Both the position numbers and the translations under genes were made by a program. From positions 26,290-90,289 of the forward strand of contig CAJNOI010000197.1 of the NCBI GenBank assembly GCA_905250115.1: a stretch of 64,000 nt of DNA, written 5' to 3'. This stretch comes from Adineta steineri (taxonomy: Eukaryota; Rotifera; Eurotatoria; Adinetida; Adinetidae). How positions within the stretch are numbered: position 1 is the first letter of the stretch; each line of letters starts with the position of its first letter. The notes beneath the pieces are model-generated. The model was not told where the DNA came from. It searched no databases and was given only the letters and a program-made list of their open reading frames with translations. Below, in pieces: positions 21,524 to 33,300 of the stretch.

Positions 21524-23110
21524 TTAAAAAACTAGTTCGATCAAGAAATACACTGAGCAACAAAATAAAATAATATTTGAGAGGTCTTTTCTGAAGTAGG
21601 AAGTTGAAGATTGTGTACTAGGACCATCTAATGTAACAGTGACATCGGCAATCATTGCTTCAAAATCTCTAAAACGATCATCTAGTCTTTTTAATTGTTG
21701 TTGTTTGTCATTGCTGCCCAAGAAGGAGTAGTGAATACTATTGTACACTAGAGTTTTCAATTCTGCATAGCTCGGTCTATATCGATCACAAAACATCAAA
21801 TATTCATTAGTCAAAGTTGAACGTGATACACCTGCATCATCCGTAGCAATTACTAAAGGTACACCATGTGCTTTGTATACTAACATTGGATGTGCTTCAT
21901 TCTTAATACCCAATATAAATTCATTGCTACTCATAACCGCTTCAACTGCAATATTAAGCTTTTTCATCTTATATAAAAGTTCATACGAATTACGCTCATA
22001 AAATATATCGATACCATGACCAATGCGGGTTGCTCCAGCAATTTCAATCGCTTCACGTATATGAAATTGCAAACCTTCTGGTGGTACTAGACCTAAAACC
22101 AATTCTCCTGCATGCATTGCAAGTTTCACATTAGGAAAATGTCGTTTGAGAAAACGAAACATTTTCATATGTAATGTATAGTCTCGCATTGATACAATAC
22201 CATTTTCTGCACCAACGATATTAACACCAACTATTAAATCACTACGTACAGCAGCAGAGAAAGCTGAAAATAAACTGGCAAATACGCGAGAAGGTGTATT
22301 ACTTCTTGTTACATAACTTTGAAAACGTAGCGTGAAATTAACATCATTAATTCCATCTGCTGCTGTTTCGATCATTTTAACATAATTATTTATTGTTGCA
22401 TTGACTATAATATCATTTTCAACTGTATCAAAATAAATTTTTAATATTCTATCTATATCGTTATCATTTGATTTCGATGTTAAACCATCTACTATACTAA
22501 TCAATTCATTGCTAACTGCTAGATTTGGTCCACTAGTTAGCATTGTTTCTATATATTGGACATTTTCATTCATGGCTGTATTTTTTAACCATATCAATCC
22601 TTCATTATATTCTTGATAGGAAACTGGACCATAATAACTAAAAGTATCAAAAAATTGTTGATCCGGCGGTGGTTGATCATGATAATGATTAGCATAATCG
22701 ATATCAGACCAACGCTTTAGTAATTCACGATAAAAATCATTGTTTAAACGTGTTGCATCAGCGGTAATGCACAAAGCTTTAGCTGCGTCCGATAATTGTG
22801 AAACATTAGTTTCTATTCTGTACTTTTGGAATTTTAATGCAGGATCATCTTCACGGTAAATACAATAATTATGTTTAGCGATCCAATTTAAATAAGTTTC
22901 AGCATAGATGGAGCCTGAGTAGTGATGATGTAAATCACCACCTTTGGGTATAGCTGTTAAGAACATATTCAACTCGGTAAGCATGCTAGTATCTCCAACA
23001 ATAAGTTTTCTGTAATACTGAATTGTTGTATCAGTATTATTTTGAGACTTGATAATTTCAATACCAAGAAATATTACACAAAATATTTGTAACACCAACC
23101 GCGTTGTCAT
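21524..23110 (-). CDS. secreted bacterial-type adenosine deaminase
   Basis: A 528-residue intronless frame. It should hydrolyse adenosine (and possibly deoxyadenosine) to inosine and ammonia outside the cell or in the secretory pathway. Residues 1-22 form a signal peptide. The metal-dependent deaminase motifs are all present: PKGGDLHHHYSG with the zinc-binding HxH at residues 61 and 63, MHAGEL near 333 (catalytic Glu), RIGHGID near 365 and ATDDAGVSR near 424 (Asp pair). The run SGSIYAETYLNW and the later FFDTFSYY region match the long bacterial adenosine deaminases rather than animal ADA or the ADGF/ADA2 type, whose first motif usually reads KGxLLHxH. The C-terminus (NIILFCCSVYFLIELVF) is hydrophobic, suggesting a GPI signal or tail anchor. 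Having no introns among intron-rich neighbours supports a horizontal origin, but this needs a tree. The neighbouring gene at 24079 is divergent. Confidence 0.9.
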   Translation of the reverse strand: MTTRLVLQIFCVIFLGIEIIKSQNNTDTTIQYYRKLIVGDTSMLTELNMFLTAIPKGGDLHHHYSGSIYAETYLNWIAKHNYCIYREDDPALKFQKYRIETNVSQLSDAAKALCITADATRLNNDFYRELLKRWSDIDYANHYHDQPPPDQQFFDTFSYYGPVSYQEYNEGLIWLKNTAMNENVQYIETMLTSGPNLAVSNELISIVDGLTSKSNDNDIDRILKIYFDTVENDIIVNATINNYVKMIETAADGINDVNFTLRFQSYVTRSNTPSRVFASLFSAFSAAVRSDLIVGVNIVGAENGIVSMRDYTLHMKMFRFLKRHFPNVKLAMHAGELVLGLVPPEGLQFHIREAIEIAGATRIGHGIDIFYERNSYELLYKMKKLNIAVEAVMSSNEFILGIKNEAHPMLVYKAHGVPLVIATDDAGVSRSTLTNEYLMFCDRYRPSYAELKTLVYNSIHYSFLGSNDKQQQLKRLDDRFRDFEAMIADVTVTLDGPSTQSSTSYFRKDLSNIILFCCSVYFLIELVF

Positions 23111-24078
23111 GATTCAGATTGGCCAGTGAAGGATTATCAAAAACTCTACAAGTCAATATATGATTGTCCACAAAAACACTCGGGATCACCTAATGATAAG
23201 TATCAAGAAATTCTCTCAGTTTACGATCGATAAGACAAATGTGAGGTGAAGTAAGATGACTGATAGGTTTCTTTCTCACCAACATGCAAAATTTTATTAC
23301 TCGATAAAGATACAGCGAAATGATTATTTGATATTGCATACTTTTTTGAATATTTGTTTCTAACAAGTTGCTCGTAAAAATGACTTTTATTCGCGCTTGA
23401 GATTTATTGTTTTTTGAAATTAGAAATACATCAATATATACAGCAGATTGATGGCGACTTATCAGTGCTTATTGTTGAATTCCATTTCTATAAGCGCGTG
23501 AGGGTGCGGGCTGACTTGGGTATTCAATTCAAAACTAATCCACACTCACACCATCAAGATTTTGGACTAATTTAATAAATAAACTAAATTATTAGCTTAG
23601 AAATATCAAACTCAAATTTCAACAAACGAATCAGTGATTTGAAGACGAGCATATTTACCACTGAGGTAAATAAGGTCGAAATGAGCGTTTTTTTTATAAA
23701 AATGGTTAAAGCTACAGTATTTATTTTTTTTAAATTAAAAAATTATATTTAATATCTTTTATATATTTTCTTTTTATAATAAACTTAACGTAAAGAGATT
23801 TTTTTATATATGTGTTTATATGGTTAAACATGCACATTAATAAAAGCACGAAAAGACTATTTTGAAACTGGTAACAATTTCTCATCATATACTTTATGAT
23901 AATAATTTTTTAACTTACATTCGAATATTCAGCATGTGTTTAACTAACTTGATATGCGCAAGATATTGTTATCTTATTGTCGTTCTAGCTTGTGTTTTGA
24001 AGATGATGGTTATATCTGCGACGTATATAAGACATTTGTTATTCTTTCTTCATATATTTTTCACTTGAAGGTGATATA
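23111..24078. other. divergent intergenic region
   Basis: About 970 bp between the start sites of the adenosine deaminase gene and the propeller/toroid gene, so it should hold both promoters. It contains one hairpin at 23497-23570 and an AT-rich stretch at 23690-23840; no clear promoter motif could be identified. Confidence 0.5.
23497..23570. repeat. TGTGGG-like hairpin
   Basis: Left gtgagggtgcgggctgactt; right ccacactcacaccatcaaga. Ends with the tcaaga seen at other copies. Confidence 0.65.
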
Positions 24079-26858
24079 ATGTGGTCGACATTCATTTGGT
24101 CTTTTACTTACTTGTTAATAATCAAAAATTTATTTTTAACAAGACATACATTTTTTGTTAATAGTCAGACAGTACCACCAATACCTATACCGGATTATGA
24201 ATTCGAGCAAGTCATTGCTGAACGTTATTTATTTGCTCCGTTTGCTAATGAATCTAGTGCTTGGACTGTTCTTTCTAATGTTTCCTACGTATGGCAAGCT
24301 GCTTCATTGCCACGATATCATTCTCAAGCTGCTGTAGGAGTTTGGCTACTGTTTCAGAGCAGTACTGAGACTTTTAATACAAGAGCTAGAACACTTCATA
24401 TGTCTTGGATGTCTTTATCTGCTAATGGGGCTATGGTAATTTTATCTGAGATCGATGTTAAAAGCAATAGCAGTCTTTTGGTTACATCACATAATGAAGA
24501 AACTGCTTTAAAATACACAGCTGCACTCATCTCACCTGATAGTGTACACTTTATTCTATGTAATCGATCAGATGCTAGTTTATGCAAAGTTATACAAATA
24601 ATATTATTTCCTTCTGCCCTTCTGAATACTACTAAAATTACAGACGGTATCTTTGTAGAGGATTTAGGAGCTAGAGGATGGCTGTATTTTGCTGCAGATT
24701 CGGGACTGCATGGACTGGACTTATCGACATTTATCATTCATCCATTTCTTAATGAGATCAATGTATCTGTTTCTTCTTTGGCATGGAGTTCCAAACGACA
24801 GACAATATTCGCTGGTACTAATACTAAACTTTGGATTTACTCGTACGGTATTGATAAACAAGGCTGGCGTTTTGAACATGTCACAGGACTTATTGATGCA
24901 CCGATTACTTCTTTGGTTTATAATGATATGCAAGATAAATTGTGGATCGGCCAAAGTTCCGGAATAACTCTTCTTTCCCCGATTATTATGTCGACAGGTC
25001 GTCTTCATTGGTTTTTTTCTCGATTGGCCGGACAAATCTCTAATCCTGGATCAGATATTGGTCATCTTCCATTTTCCAACATTACGAGTCTAAGTGTTAG
25101 TCAGTCGATGTTACCTGATGGTCGTGTATGGCTGGGTGCGGTACGTGGGGTGATGCGTTTCGATTCGAACAGTAGTGATATCAATGCTTGGCGTGTATTC
25201 AATAGTGCCAGATACATGCCTAATCGTGAGTCGTTGGTTCATGTATCTTCTTTGACTGTTCTGAGCCGTCACAGCGATGCATCTCCTAATCTGGGTAGTG
25301 GCGTAGTAGCAATCACAAACAAAGGTCTCACTATTCTTCGTTTTGAGATGTGGACACTAGCACAGAAAGCAGATCATTTTCAAATGCTCGTCGATCAACC
25401 AGGAAGACATGATAAAAATGGATTCATTTCTGACTGCTCTATGTCATCATGGGGCGATAGTCGTACTTGCATCAAAGAATCAGATGATAATGATGGCATG
25501 TGGACTTCAATGTATTTGGCTAGTCAGATATTTCGCTATGTTGTGACGCAAGATGCAAGAGTCAAAGCACAGGCTTGGAAACACTTTGAAGCAATGGAAC
25601 TTCTCAATAAAGTTACAGGTAGCGTATTGACTACAAGGACGTTTATTAAGAATTAGAGGTGTGAGAATTCTCATTCGTTGATATTCCGTTCCCAAGAACG
25701 GCATCTGAAACTGACATGTCTACTGGTAATTTTGATTAATTTATGCTTTGTTTCCATTTTCGTCAGGTATTCCTGGTTATCCTGCTCGATCATATGCAAA
25801 GCGTAGCGACTTTCTTTCTAAGATTCCATGGTATCCTTCTCCCGTTTATCCAGATCTTCAGTTTGAGGGTGATACCTCATCTGATGAAATTTGTGGTCAT
25901 GAGTTCGTATATCCTCTCGTGCATGACTTACTTGCTAGCAACGATGACGAACGAAAAAGAGCTTACACACTCATTTTCAATATCACCAATCATATCCTGA
26001 CTCATGATTGGTATTTATTTGGTGAGAGTCATAATCGTACCACATGGGGTTATTGGAATCCTATTCAAATAAATAATGATAGTCGGTACCAAGAAGATCG
26101 AGGTATAAATAGTCTTCAGATACTGGCTTACCTACTCCAAGTATATGGTTACAGTGGTGATGAACGTTTTCTCGATGGTGCCAATCTTCTTATTGAATCC
26201 TATCAATATAGTGTCAATCTTATTAATCAGAAGATGGTTGCTGTTTGTGCTAGTGATTTATTCTATGCTCTACCGGCTTTTAATTATGATTTAATGGCCT
26301 ATTTGTCTTATTTTAACCTAGTCCATGCATTCCATACAATTGCTTCTTCGGCTAGTTTATCTACAGTTCAAAAGGCACGTGCACAATCACTAATTGATGA
26401 TTTATGGGAATATATGGAAATAGGACTCGATCTTTCACACAATTACAAAAAAATGGAAAAAAACGCCATTTTTTAATTTCATCTATTGCTATGCCAGTGG
26501 TCAAGTCAATCGAACCCGCAATACATCTAACAAACGTCATGGATTGACTATGAGAACTTCTCAGCATAATTGCAATTCTTTATCAAATGACGGTGTATGG
26601 CATATGCAGCGTTGGCCATTGGAATTGATTAATTGGCCACAATTCAACAGTGATCGCTTGGACGTACAAATCAACGTGCCTGCTCAATGCTATCAGCCGA
26701 TTAAGTCATTAAAGATGTTACCTGCGGACGAAAGATCTACTAAAAACTTGGTCCGAGGAGTCTACGATTTGGATGATGGAGATGGATTTGTTGAAACTGA
26801 TCCAACTAACTTTCTGTTGGGTTATTGGGGAATGCGTTATTTCAATTCGTTACAATAG
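24079..26858 (+). CDS. secreted propeller plus helical-toroid protein, frameshifted
   Basis: Exon 1 is 24079-25618 and exon 2 is 25767-26858 (intron GTAGCG...CAG, frame kept as VTG/IPGYPARS). An N-terminal hydrophobic segment (residues about 5-30) serves as a signal. Residues about 100-450 contain blades such as WSSKRQTIFAGTNTKLWIY, YNDMQDKLWIGQSSGITLL and DGRVWLGAVRGVMRFD, resembling two-component-regulator propeller repeats. The remainder (DGMWTSMYLASQIFRYV, WYPSPVYPDLQF, GYWNPIQIN, EDRGINSLQILAYLLQVYGY) is helical and Trp/Tyr rich, like an alpha/alpha toroid of carbohydrate-active enzymes; the substrate is unknown. Around 26447-26463 there are two runs of seven A; one A too many moves the frame, so a stop appears after EKNAIF while FFNFIYCYASGQ continues in the next frame to 26858. 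This is either a homopolymer error or a young lesion. A further out-of-frame tail (IGAEADANMTAN) just after the stop hints that the true C-terminus may be different. Confidence 0.65.
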
Positions 26859-27377
26859 GTGCGGAGGCCGATGCTAATATGACAGCTAATTAACTACGTT
26901 TGCTTTGTCTGAAATCAGAATATATTTTGTCAAACAATATACAACTTGCAGAGAGGGTGTGAGTGTTTCTTTATTCTCTTACACCCACACCCACACCTAC
27001 ACCCTTCTTTTCACATTGTATCTTGTGGAATATTTTTTTTTTTTTGAAACAAAGAATTACGCAGTGTAAAAGGTAAATGGAAAAACGCGATTTTTTTGTC
27101 CGCTGGAGAATAGAAAATATTTTCATTGAAAAAAAATAGTCTTTATTTCGTCATTAAAGAAAATTTCATTTGAAAATACTAAATTCACATGACTGATGAT
27201 CGATTCTACGTTTCTTGAATAATGTACAGAACAAGATGCGTGTGTTTTTTACATTCATGCAGAAAGAATGTTGAGTTGTTTGTGCAATACTTCTTCTTTT
27301 TGTCTATAAAAGAGAAATGTTGAAGTGAAAACAAGCAATCAATTCATTTGGTTCCTCGATTTTTTCAACACACTATC
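26859..27377. other. intergenic region upstream of rvt
   Basis: Contains a TGTGGG-like hairpin (26951-27005) and then AT-rich DNA that should include the rvt promoter; no defined motif seen. Confidence 0.5.
26951..27005. repeat. TGTGGG-like hairpin
   Basis: Left gagagggtgtgagtg; right acacccacacccacacctac followed by accctt. The right half is close to a perfect array of the six-base unit. Confidence 0.7.
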
Positions 27378-30159
27378 ATGTCATCTGCTGCATTTAGTGA
27401 AACATTACAATTTGTGACGAATGTGAAACTTCAAGAACTGGAAAAACGTCGTCAAGCATTTAGTCAACATGCGTCAAGAGTGCTGATTGATGCACAAAAA
27501 CATGACAACGATCTTATAGAGAAGGTCACGACTCTCGTCCAAGGTATTACATCATGGTCTGGATTTCGAATTTCTAATGGAAATCTCAATCTTGATAATA
27601 TTCAACGTTGGTTGCATCAAGTACAGCTTTTGTTTTCTATGCTATTAACATTTTCATCTTTATTCTTTTGTTTCATAGGCTACACTAGATCCAGGATTTC
27701 CTCGATCACTGCTGGAAAGTTGGGCACAGAAATTGACGGATCGAATCAATCAGGAGAATACTCAATATGATTATGCGAAACTTTTCGGCAATCTTCTCAC
27801 CGATTGGCTTACAGTTTCGTCTCAGAGTATTGGAACAACAAATACGCAAGCAGATCAAAACATGGCGACTGGGAATCAAGATGATTCTGAGAAACTTAAT
27901 TCAACTGATACTATGGAACAAAAGAAACAGCTCGAGTCGATTATCTTTCGCGAGAGAGAAATCGACGTTCATGGACTGGAAGCATATCTAGAAGATCTTT
28001 TTCGTGATAAAGACGCACAAGAAGCATTGGCAGCGTTGCGAGTACGACTTGCAACTTTTGGAGATACTCTTCGACGCACTACAATTAACGAATATGATAT
28101 GGAATGGTGTATCAAATAATTATTAGCTGCCGATCTTTTATCCGATGCAAAGCAGACTATACTGAAGGAATTTGCACAAAATCCTGTTATTATCAAAGAG
28201 TTAGCGAGTGTACTGAACATGCAATTAAGTTCACTTCAAACTTGGCATTGGCCAGAAGATGGAGTTCCAGCAGAGCCAAGAAAAGCTATAAATGGAAAAA
28301 TTCGTTTCTATTTAGATGGAGAGATTCTGACTAGTCTTTTTCTTCAATATATTGGAATCAAATGGTCAATAGAATTCAAAGCAGCTCTCTTACAATTCCG
28401 AAGTTCTCGAGCATGGGTTCTACCTCCTTCGAATCTCAGTAAAGTAGACTTGGCACGATCAGAAATATTTCTTAATAGTACGAATTTTCCTGCTTCAATT
28501 GAGCAAAGACGACGAACGTTTCAACAATCCCATTATTTTATGTGTCAATTACCAAATAGTGTTGATTGTTTCAACAATTATGATGATGTTGACGAAGATG
28601 ATGAAAGTATGGCAACCATCAATAAAGAACGTCGACAACGATCAGGACGTTATCCAGAAGATCAACTTCGTTTTGATACTCCTGTTGAACTTAAACAATC
28701 TCTTTTACATATCGTATGTACTGACGTACTTCTCAATCGAGCTTTGCATAATCAGTGTACTGTCGTTCGAACAGACTTGGAATGGTTTGGTCCTTCTCTT
28801 GCTCATCAATCGATCTTGACAATTCTAACATTCTTTGGTGTTTCTCATCCTGATCTTCAGTTTATCGAAGCCTTTCTCGCTTGTCCTTTAAAGTTTACTG
28901 GTTCGATGAACAGTTATTTGGCCGATCCAACTGCATACAAATCGACACCAGCGGATTCTCCATGCATTCGAAAACGTGGAACACCTGTTGCACATTCTCT
29001 CAGTGTCTTCTGTGGTGAAGCTGTACTTTTTGTCATGGATTATGCAGTCAATCGAAAAACGAATGGTATCTTTCTATATCGTATTCATGATGATTTCTGG
29101 TTTCTCGATTCACAATCTACTCGTTGTGCTCAAGCATGGAAGACTATGAATGATTTTGCCGACTTAGCTGGATTAAAGTTCAATCAAATGAAGACAGGAT
29201 CAGTCCATGTTGGTGAGAAAGATCAATTGCATGCTGATTTACCACAAGGTGATATACATTGGGGTCTTTTAAAAATGGATGCAACTTCAGGAGGCAAATT
29301 TGTCATTGATCTAGCTATGGTAGACGAACATGTCGTTGAAATGCAACGGCAACTCACTGCAACGAATTCGATATTTGCATGGGTACAAGCTTATAATAAA
29401 TACATGACATTTTTTATTCGAAATTTTGGCAGTGGTGCCAAAGTCTATGGCCGAGCACATATTGATGGTGTTATTGATGCTTTGGTTAGAATTCATAATA
29501 AACTGTTCCCGAACACGAAAGGAAATATTGTCATGGCACTTGCCGCAAGATTAGAAGAGAATTTTGGAGTTACAAACATTCCTGTAGGATGGTATTTCTG
29601 GCCGACTGCTGCGGGTGGACTGCAAGTGAAAGATTTCTTTGTTGAACTATTGGCCATACGTGAAGATCTACTGGAGGATCCCGAATGGATCCTAGAACTT
29701 GCAAAGACATGGGAACGGGATGATTATGAAAATGCCAAACGATTATGGGAAGATGGAACGACGTTCAATCAAGTCATACAACAACAGCAATATGTGGTAC
29801 AAATTTCGGCTACGGATCCTTTCTTTAGCTTCGAAGAGTTTATTAAATGTCGAGAGGAACGTTCAATGAGATGGGTGAATGCTTTTGATACTCTTCTTAC
29901 ACGACCGATACCAGTTCATTTGAACAGTACGCCAGAAACTATGGCTGCTCTCTCGATTATTGGTGATGGAATAGAAGCTTTTGCATCTTCAGTATCTGAG
30001 ACTTGGCAAGGACTAACCTATTATTGGAAATGGCTTATTAGTTTACATCATGAAGAAATGATCAAGAAGTATGGAAGTCTTCTCATCGTCGAACCAACAT
30101 CTATTCCAGTTGGTATGGTCGCAGTATTTAGAAACTCACGCACAAGATGGGAACAATAA
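27378..30159 (+). CDS. rvt: rvt: reverse-transcriptase-related cellular gene, with one in-frame stop
   Basis: Exons 27378-27620 and 27679-30159 (58-nt intron) give 906 codons before the final stop. The first part is helical and charged (likely coiled coil). The polymerase core shows motif A VVRTDLEWFGPSLAHQ (Asp at codon 447), motif B KRGTPVAHSLSVFCGE (about 515-530), and motif C RIHDDFWF (Asp 552 and 553), in place of the YxDD of retroelement enzymes. The HDD(F/L)W form with a long insert before motif A, plus the absence of any endonuclease, RNase H, LTR or tail, identifies the rvt class described from bdelloids, fungi and some bacteria, which are cellular genes able to polymerise nucleotides and not transposons. 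Codon 228 is TAA (28117-28119), following YDMEWCIK and directly before LLAADLLSDAK, with the same frame on both sides; the only GT-AG pair across it would be 18 nt, too short to splice. So this copy is either a nonsense allele or contains a base error. Confidence 0.85.
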
Positions 30160-30305
30160 TCTTCAAAGGCTCTTTTTAGTTTTCGATTCTTTGTTAATGA
30201 AAAATAAAGATTTTTTTATGAAAAAAGATATAAATCGATTAAAGCAATTAAATTGATTTCTAAATAAAATATCACAAAGAAAGAAATAAGTCAAGTTCTG
30301 TTGGT

Positions 30306-33300
30306 TTAATCGTCGATAAGAATTGCTGAATCAGGCATCTCGTTCATATTACCATCGCCATCAATACTTGAACAATATGTAATAGCATAATTTAATCGAT
30401 CATACATAACATCTGTTGACGAATACTCTGGTAAATCCAGAGCAAAACTACATGTATGCGATCCTATAATAAAGTTTAGATTATTTTATTCGTCAAAATT
30501 TCTACATGCGACTTACTTGGTAGCGCTCCATCGACGGGACCATTAGTTATATCAAATCCATTAATTGTAAAACGAGCTGTAAAATCTTCATCTCTATTCG
30601 GTAATGTACATCTTCCCCAGACAAATTTCAAAAACAATTTCTTCTGCTCTTCTGTAAACATACTACCAAGAACGATCCAAAATCGTTGAATACATGGCGC
30701 ATCTGGACTATAAGCAGAACCATAGTTAGTGTTGCGTTTTAATAATTCTACATCTATTTCACCTTTTCCACAAACAGCTTCTTCTAATTCACTGCCTGTA
30801 AACAAACTCAAAAAGTAGCCAGGAATAATACTGTATAAACCTTGACGAATAAATTCGATTTGACGATGAAACTCATTCAAACGATAATTACGATAACTCG
30901 CACAGTATTCTTTGAAATTTGCTATCGTTACTGGTATTTCTTGACCATTAGGAACAAGTTCAAATGTTGATCCATTTGAACTGACAACTTCAAATCGTAG
31001 TTCATCCAATATACTACTGAGTACATCATCAAGATCAATTGATTGATCATTTTCTGGCATTGTTTTCTCCATTTCATTGATCATTGTAAAACTCTGTATA
31101 TCGATTGCTTCAATATCTTCACTTGTTATTTGTTCTCGAACTAATTGTTTCCATAATAACATAGGAAATTTCAAATCAAGATAATTCTTCTGTCGTATAG
31201 CCATACCCATCAATTGTCCGACGAATCGATATTGATTTTTTGTTCGATTAGGAATCAGTTTATCTGGCGAATATACATTTGGAATCCATCGATCACAATT
31301 CGAACCACTATTTGTTCGTCCATTAGGACATAAAATAAACAATGGCAGGCGTTCACTACAAATGTCTGAGCAAATGCACGTGATAGAATCTCGATAAGGT
31401 CCACCTGCATCCGTACTATGCATGCCAAGATATTGTGCTTTCCATAGACGTTCGTCCTGTCGTCGAAATAGTACTTGAGCTTTGTCATACAATTGTTCGT
31501 AGGCTTGATTAAACATTGTATTTAAACCATGATCATCTTTAATACTGGCTCGAACAGTATCAAAATTAACTGTTATCATGTCACCTTGTGATGGAAGCTC
31601 GGTCATCATGAGAGTTGTGTTAAATAGTGGCAATTTTGTTTTATATAATACGTAAGGTCTAACTGCCCGAACTTTGTCAGTTAGGATACTTTCTCCAGGC
31701 AACAAACTAAAATCAACACTGGATATCACATTTTCGACGAGTATATTCAATTGCCATACACATTTGATACGAATTTGAATACAAGTAGTTGGAATATGCC
31801 ATAAAGATGGATAGGCTTTATAATATGTTGGATTTTGTGAGACATCAGTTGGTAGACTATTAATCAATTCAACGAAAGATTCATTAGTAAGGGCATGATG
31901 ATTTATAAAATCAATCAGCTGAAGATCAGCAGTTGTATCGAAATGACAATGTGATTGTTCAAGTTCATCTCTAGTAAATTGAAGAATGAATGCCTCTGGA
32001 AAAAGCGTTCGTTTGCTTTTATCAGTTAAGGCATTGATAACATCAATAAATGTCAATAGATTGTTGTTATGTTGAGAAAACTGAGAAAAATCTATTTTGA
32101 TCAATAGATTTTGATGTCGATGTCTCTCATCAAGTAAATAGATCAAGTCGGCAATCGCAATTTGAAATGTTTTTGTCGTTCGACTATTCATCGATGTTGA
32201 ATCAGGTGGTAATTCAATTGATAATTGATATAAAAAATGTTGACTACGTTCGCTCAAATTGAAATATTTGCTTTTCTGTATTAAACTAAAGAAATAACTA
32301 GAATCGCTTATTTTGTTCAATATGTAGTTTACTTACGTCGAAAATAAATGGATAATGATTATTTTCGATTGTTGCATTGGACTTACGATAAATAAATTGA
32401 ATAGTTGATTGATGAGTGATGCTGGAAATAACAGAGGAATTAAAATATCGATTTCATTTTGTGATATTGTTGATTGATCAGTGAGTAGTTTAACAAATAG
32501 ATTGATAACTTTGAGAATAAAATTTAAATTTGGTTTTCGTATCATAGATTGTTTATCGATCATAGTCGATTCATCATCATAATCATAGAGTAATAATGAT
32601 TTATCCGCGAGAAATTGAATTGATTGAATAATGAAATTCTTTTGCAATTGATAAAGTAATGGTGCTTTATTTTGTAAGATTTCTCTACTAATCGATTCAT
32701 GATGTTTCAGTAATTCATTAGTTTCGACTTTGAGTATTGATGTAATTAATAAACTCATTCGATCGATAGTTTCATCTGTATGTAACCGTGTATAATTATA
32801 ATGATAATCTAATAGTTTCAATAATGTTATAATAAATGTAGAATCACCAAATTTCTCCAATGGAAATAAACATGATCCATCAGTAGACCAAACTTTTAAC
32901 ATAGTTAAAATTGTATAATGAGCATACATGGATATCAATCCATGTTCACAAGCTATACGTGAATCATTAAATTGTCGATGAGCTATTTGTTGATGATTAT
33001 ATTCACTAGATTTTTTAATCTTTTTTCGTTGTTCTTCAACTCGATCGGTTAATGTTGTCTGTTCTTGTATAGATCGATTTAAATCTAGTAATTGATAGGT
33101 AGGATCGACTTCTTCAGCGGATACCGTGGATTTATCTTGAAGCCATTCAGTGAGATTAATATCGGTGTCAGGTAATGGATTAGAGCTTTGTATATCATTC
33201 CATCGATCGAATAAAATCTCGCCAAGAGCAATGATCTTTTCATCGGTATCAAATTCAGAAATTTGTAGCAAATTTTGAACTTTTTCTCTATCGATTGATG

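Noticed and set aside
28107..28126. An intron removing the rvt in-frame stop
   Set aside because: The only GT-AG pair around the stop spans 18 nt, far below the 51-54 nt of the smallest introns here.
27378..30159. Classification of the RT-like gene as a retrotransposon
   Set aside because: No endonuclease, RNase H, gag, LTR or poly-A tail, and motif C is HDDFW, so the cellular rvt class fits better.
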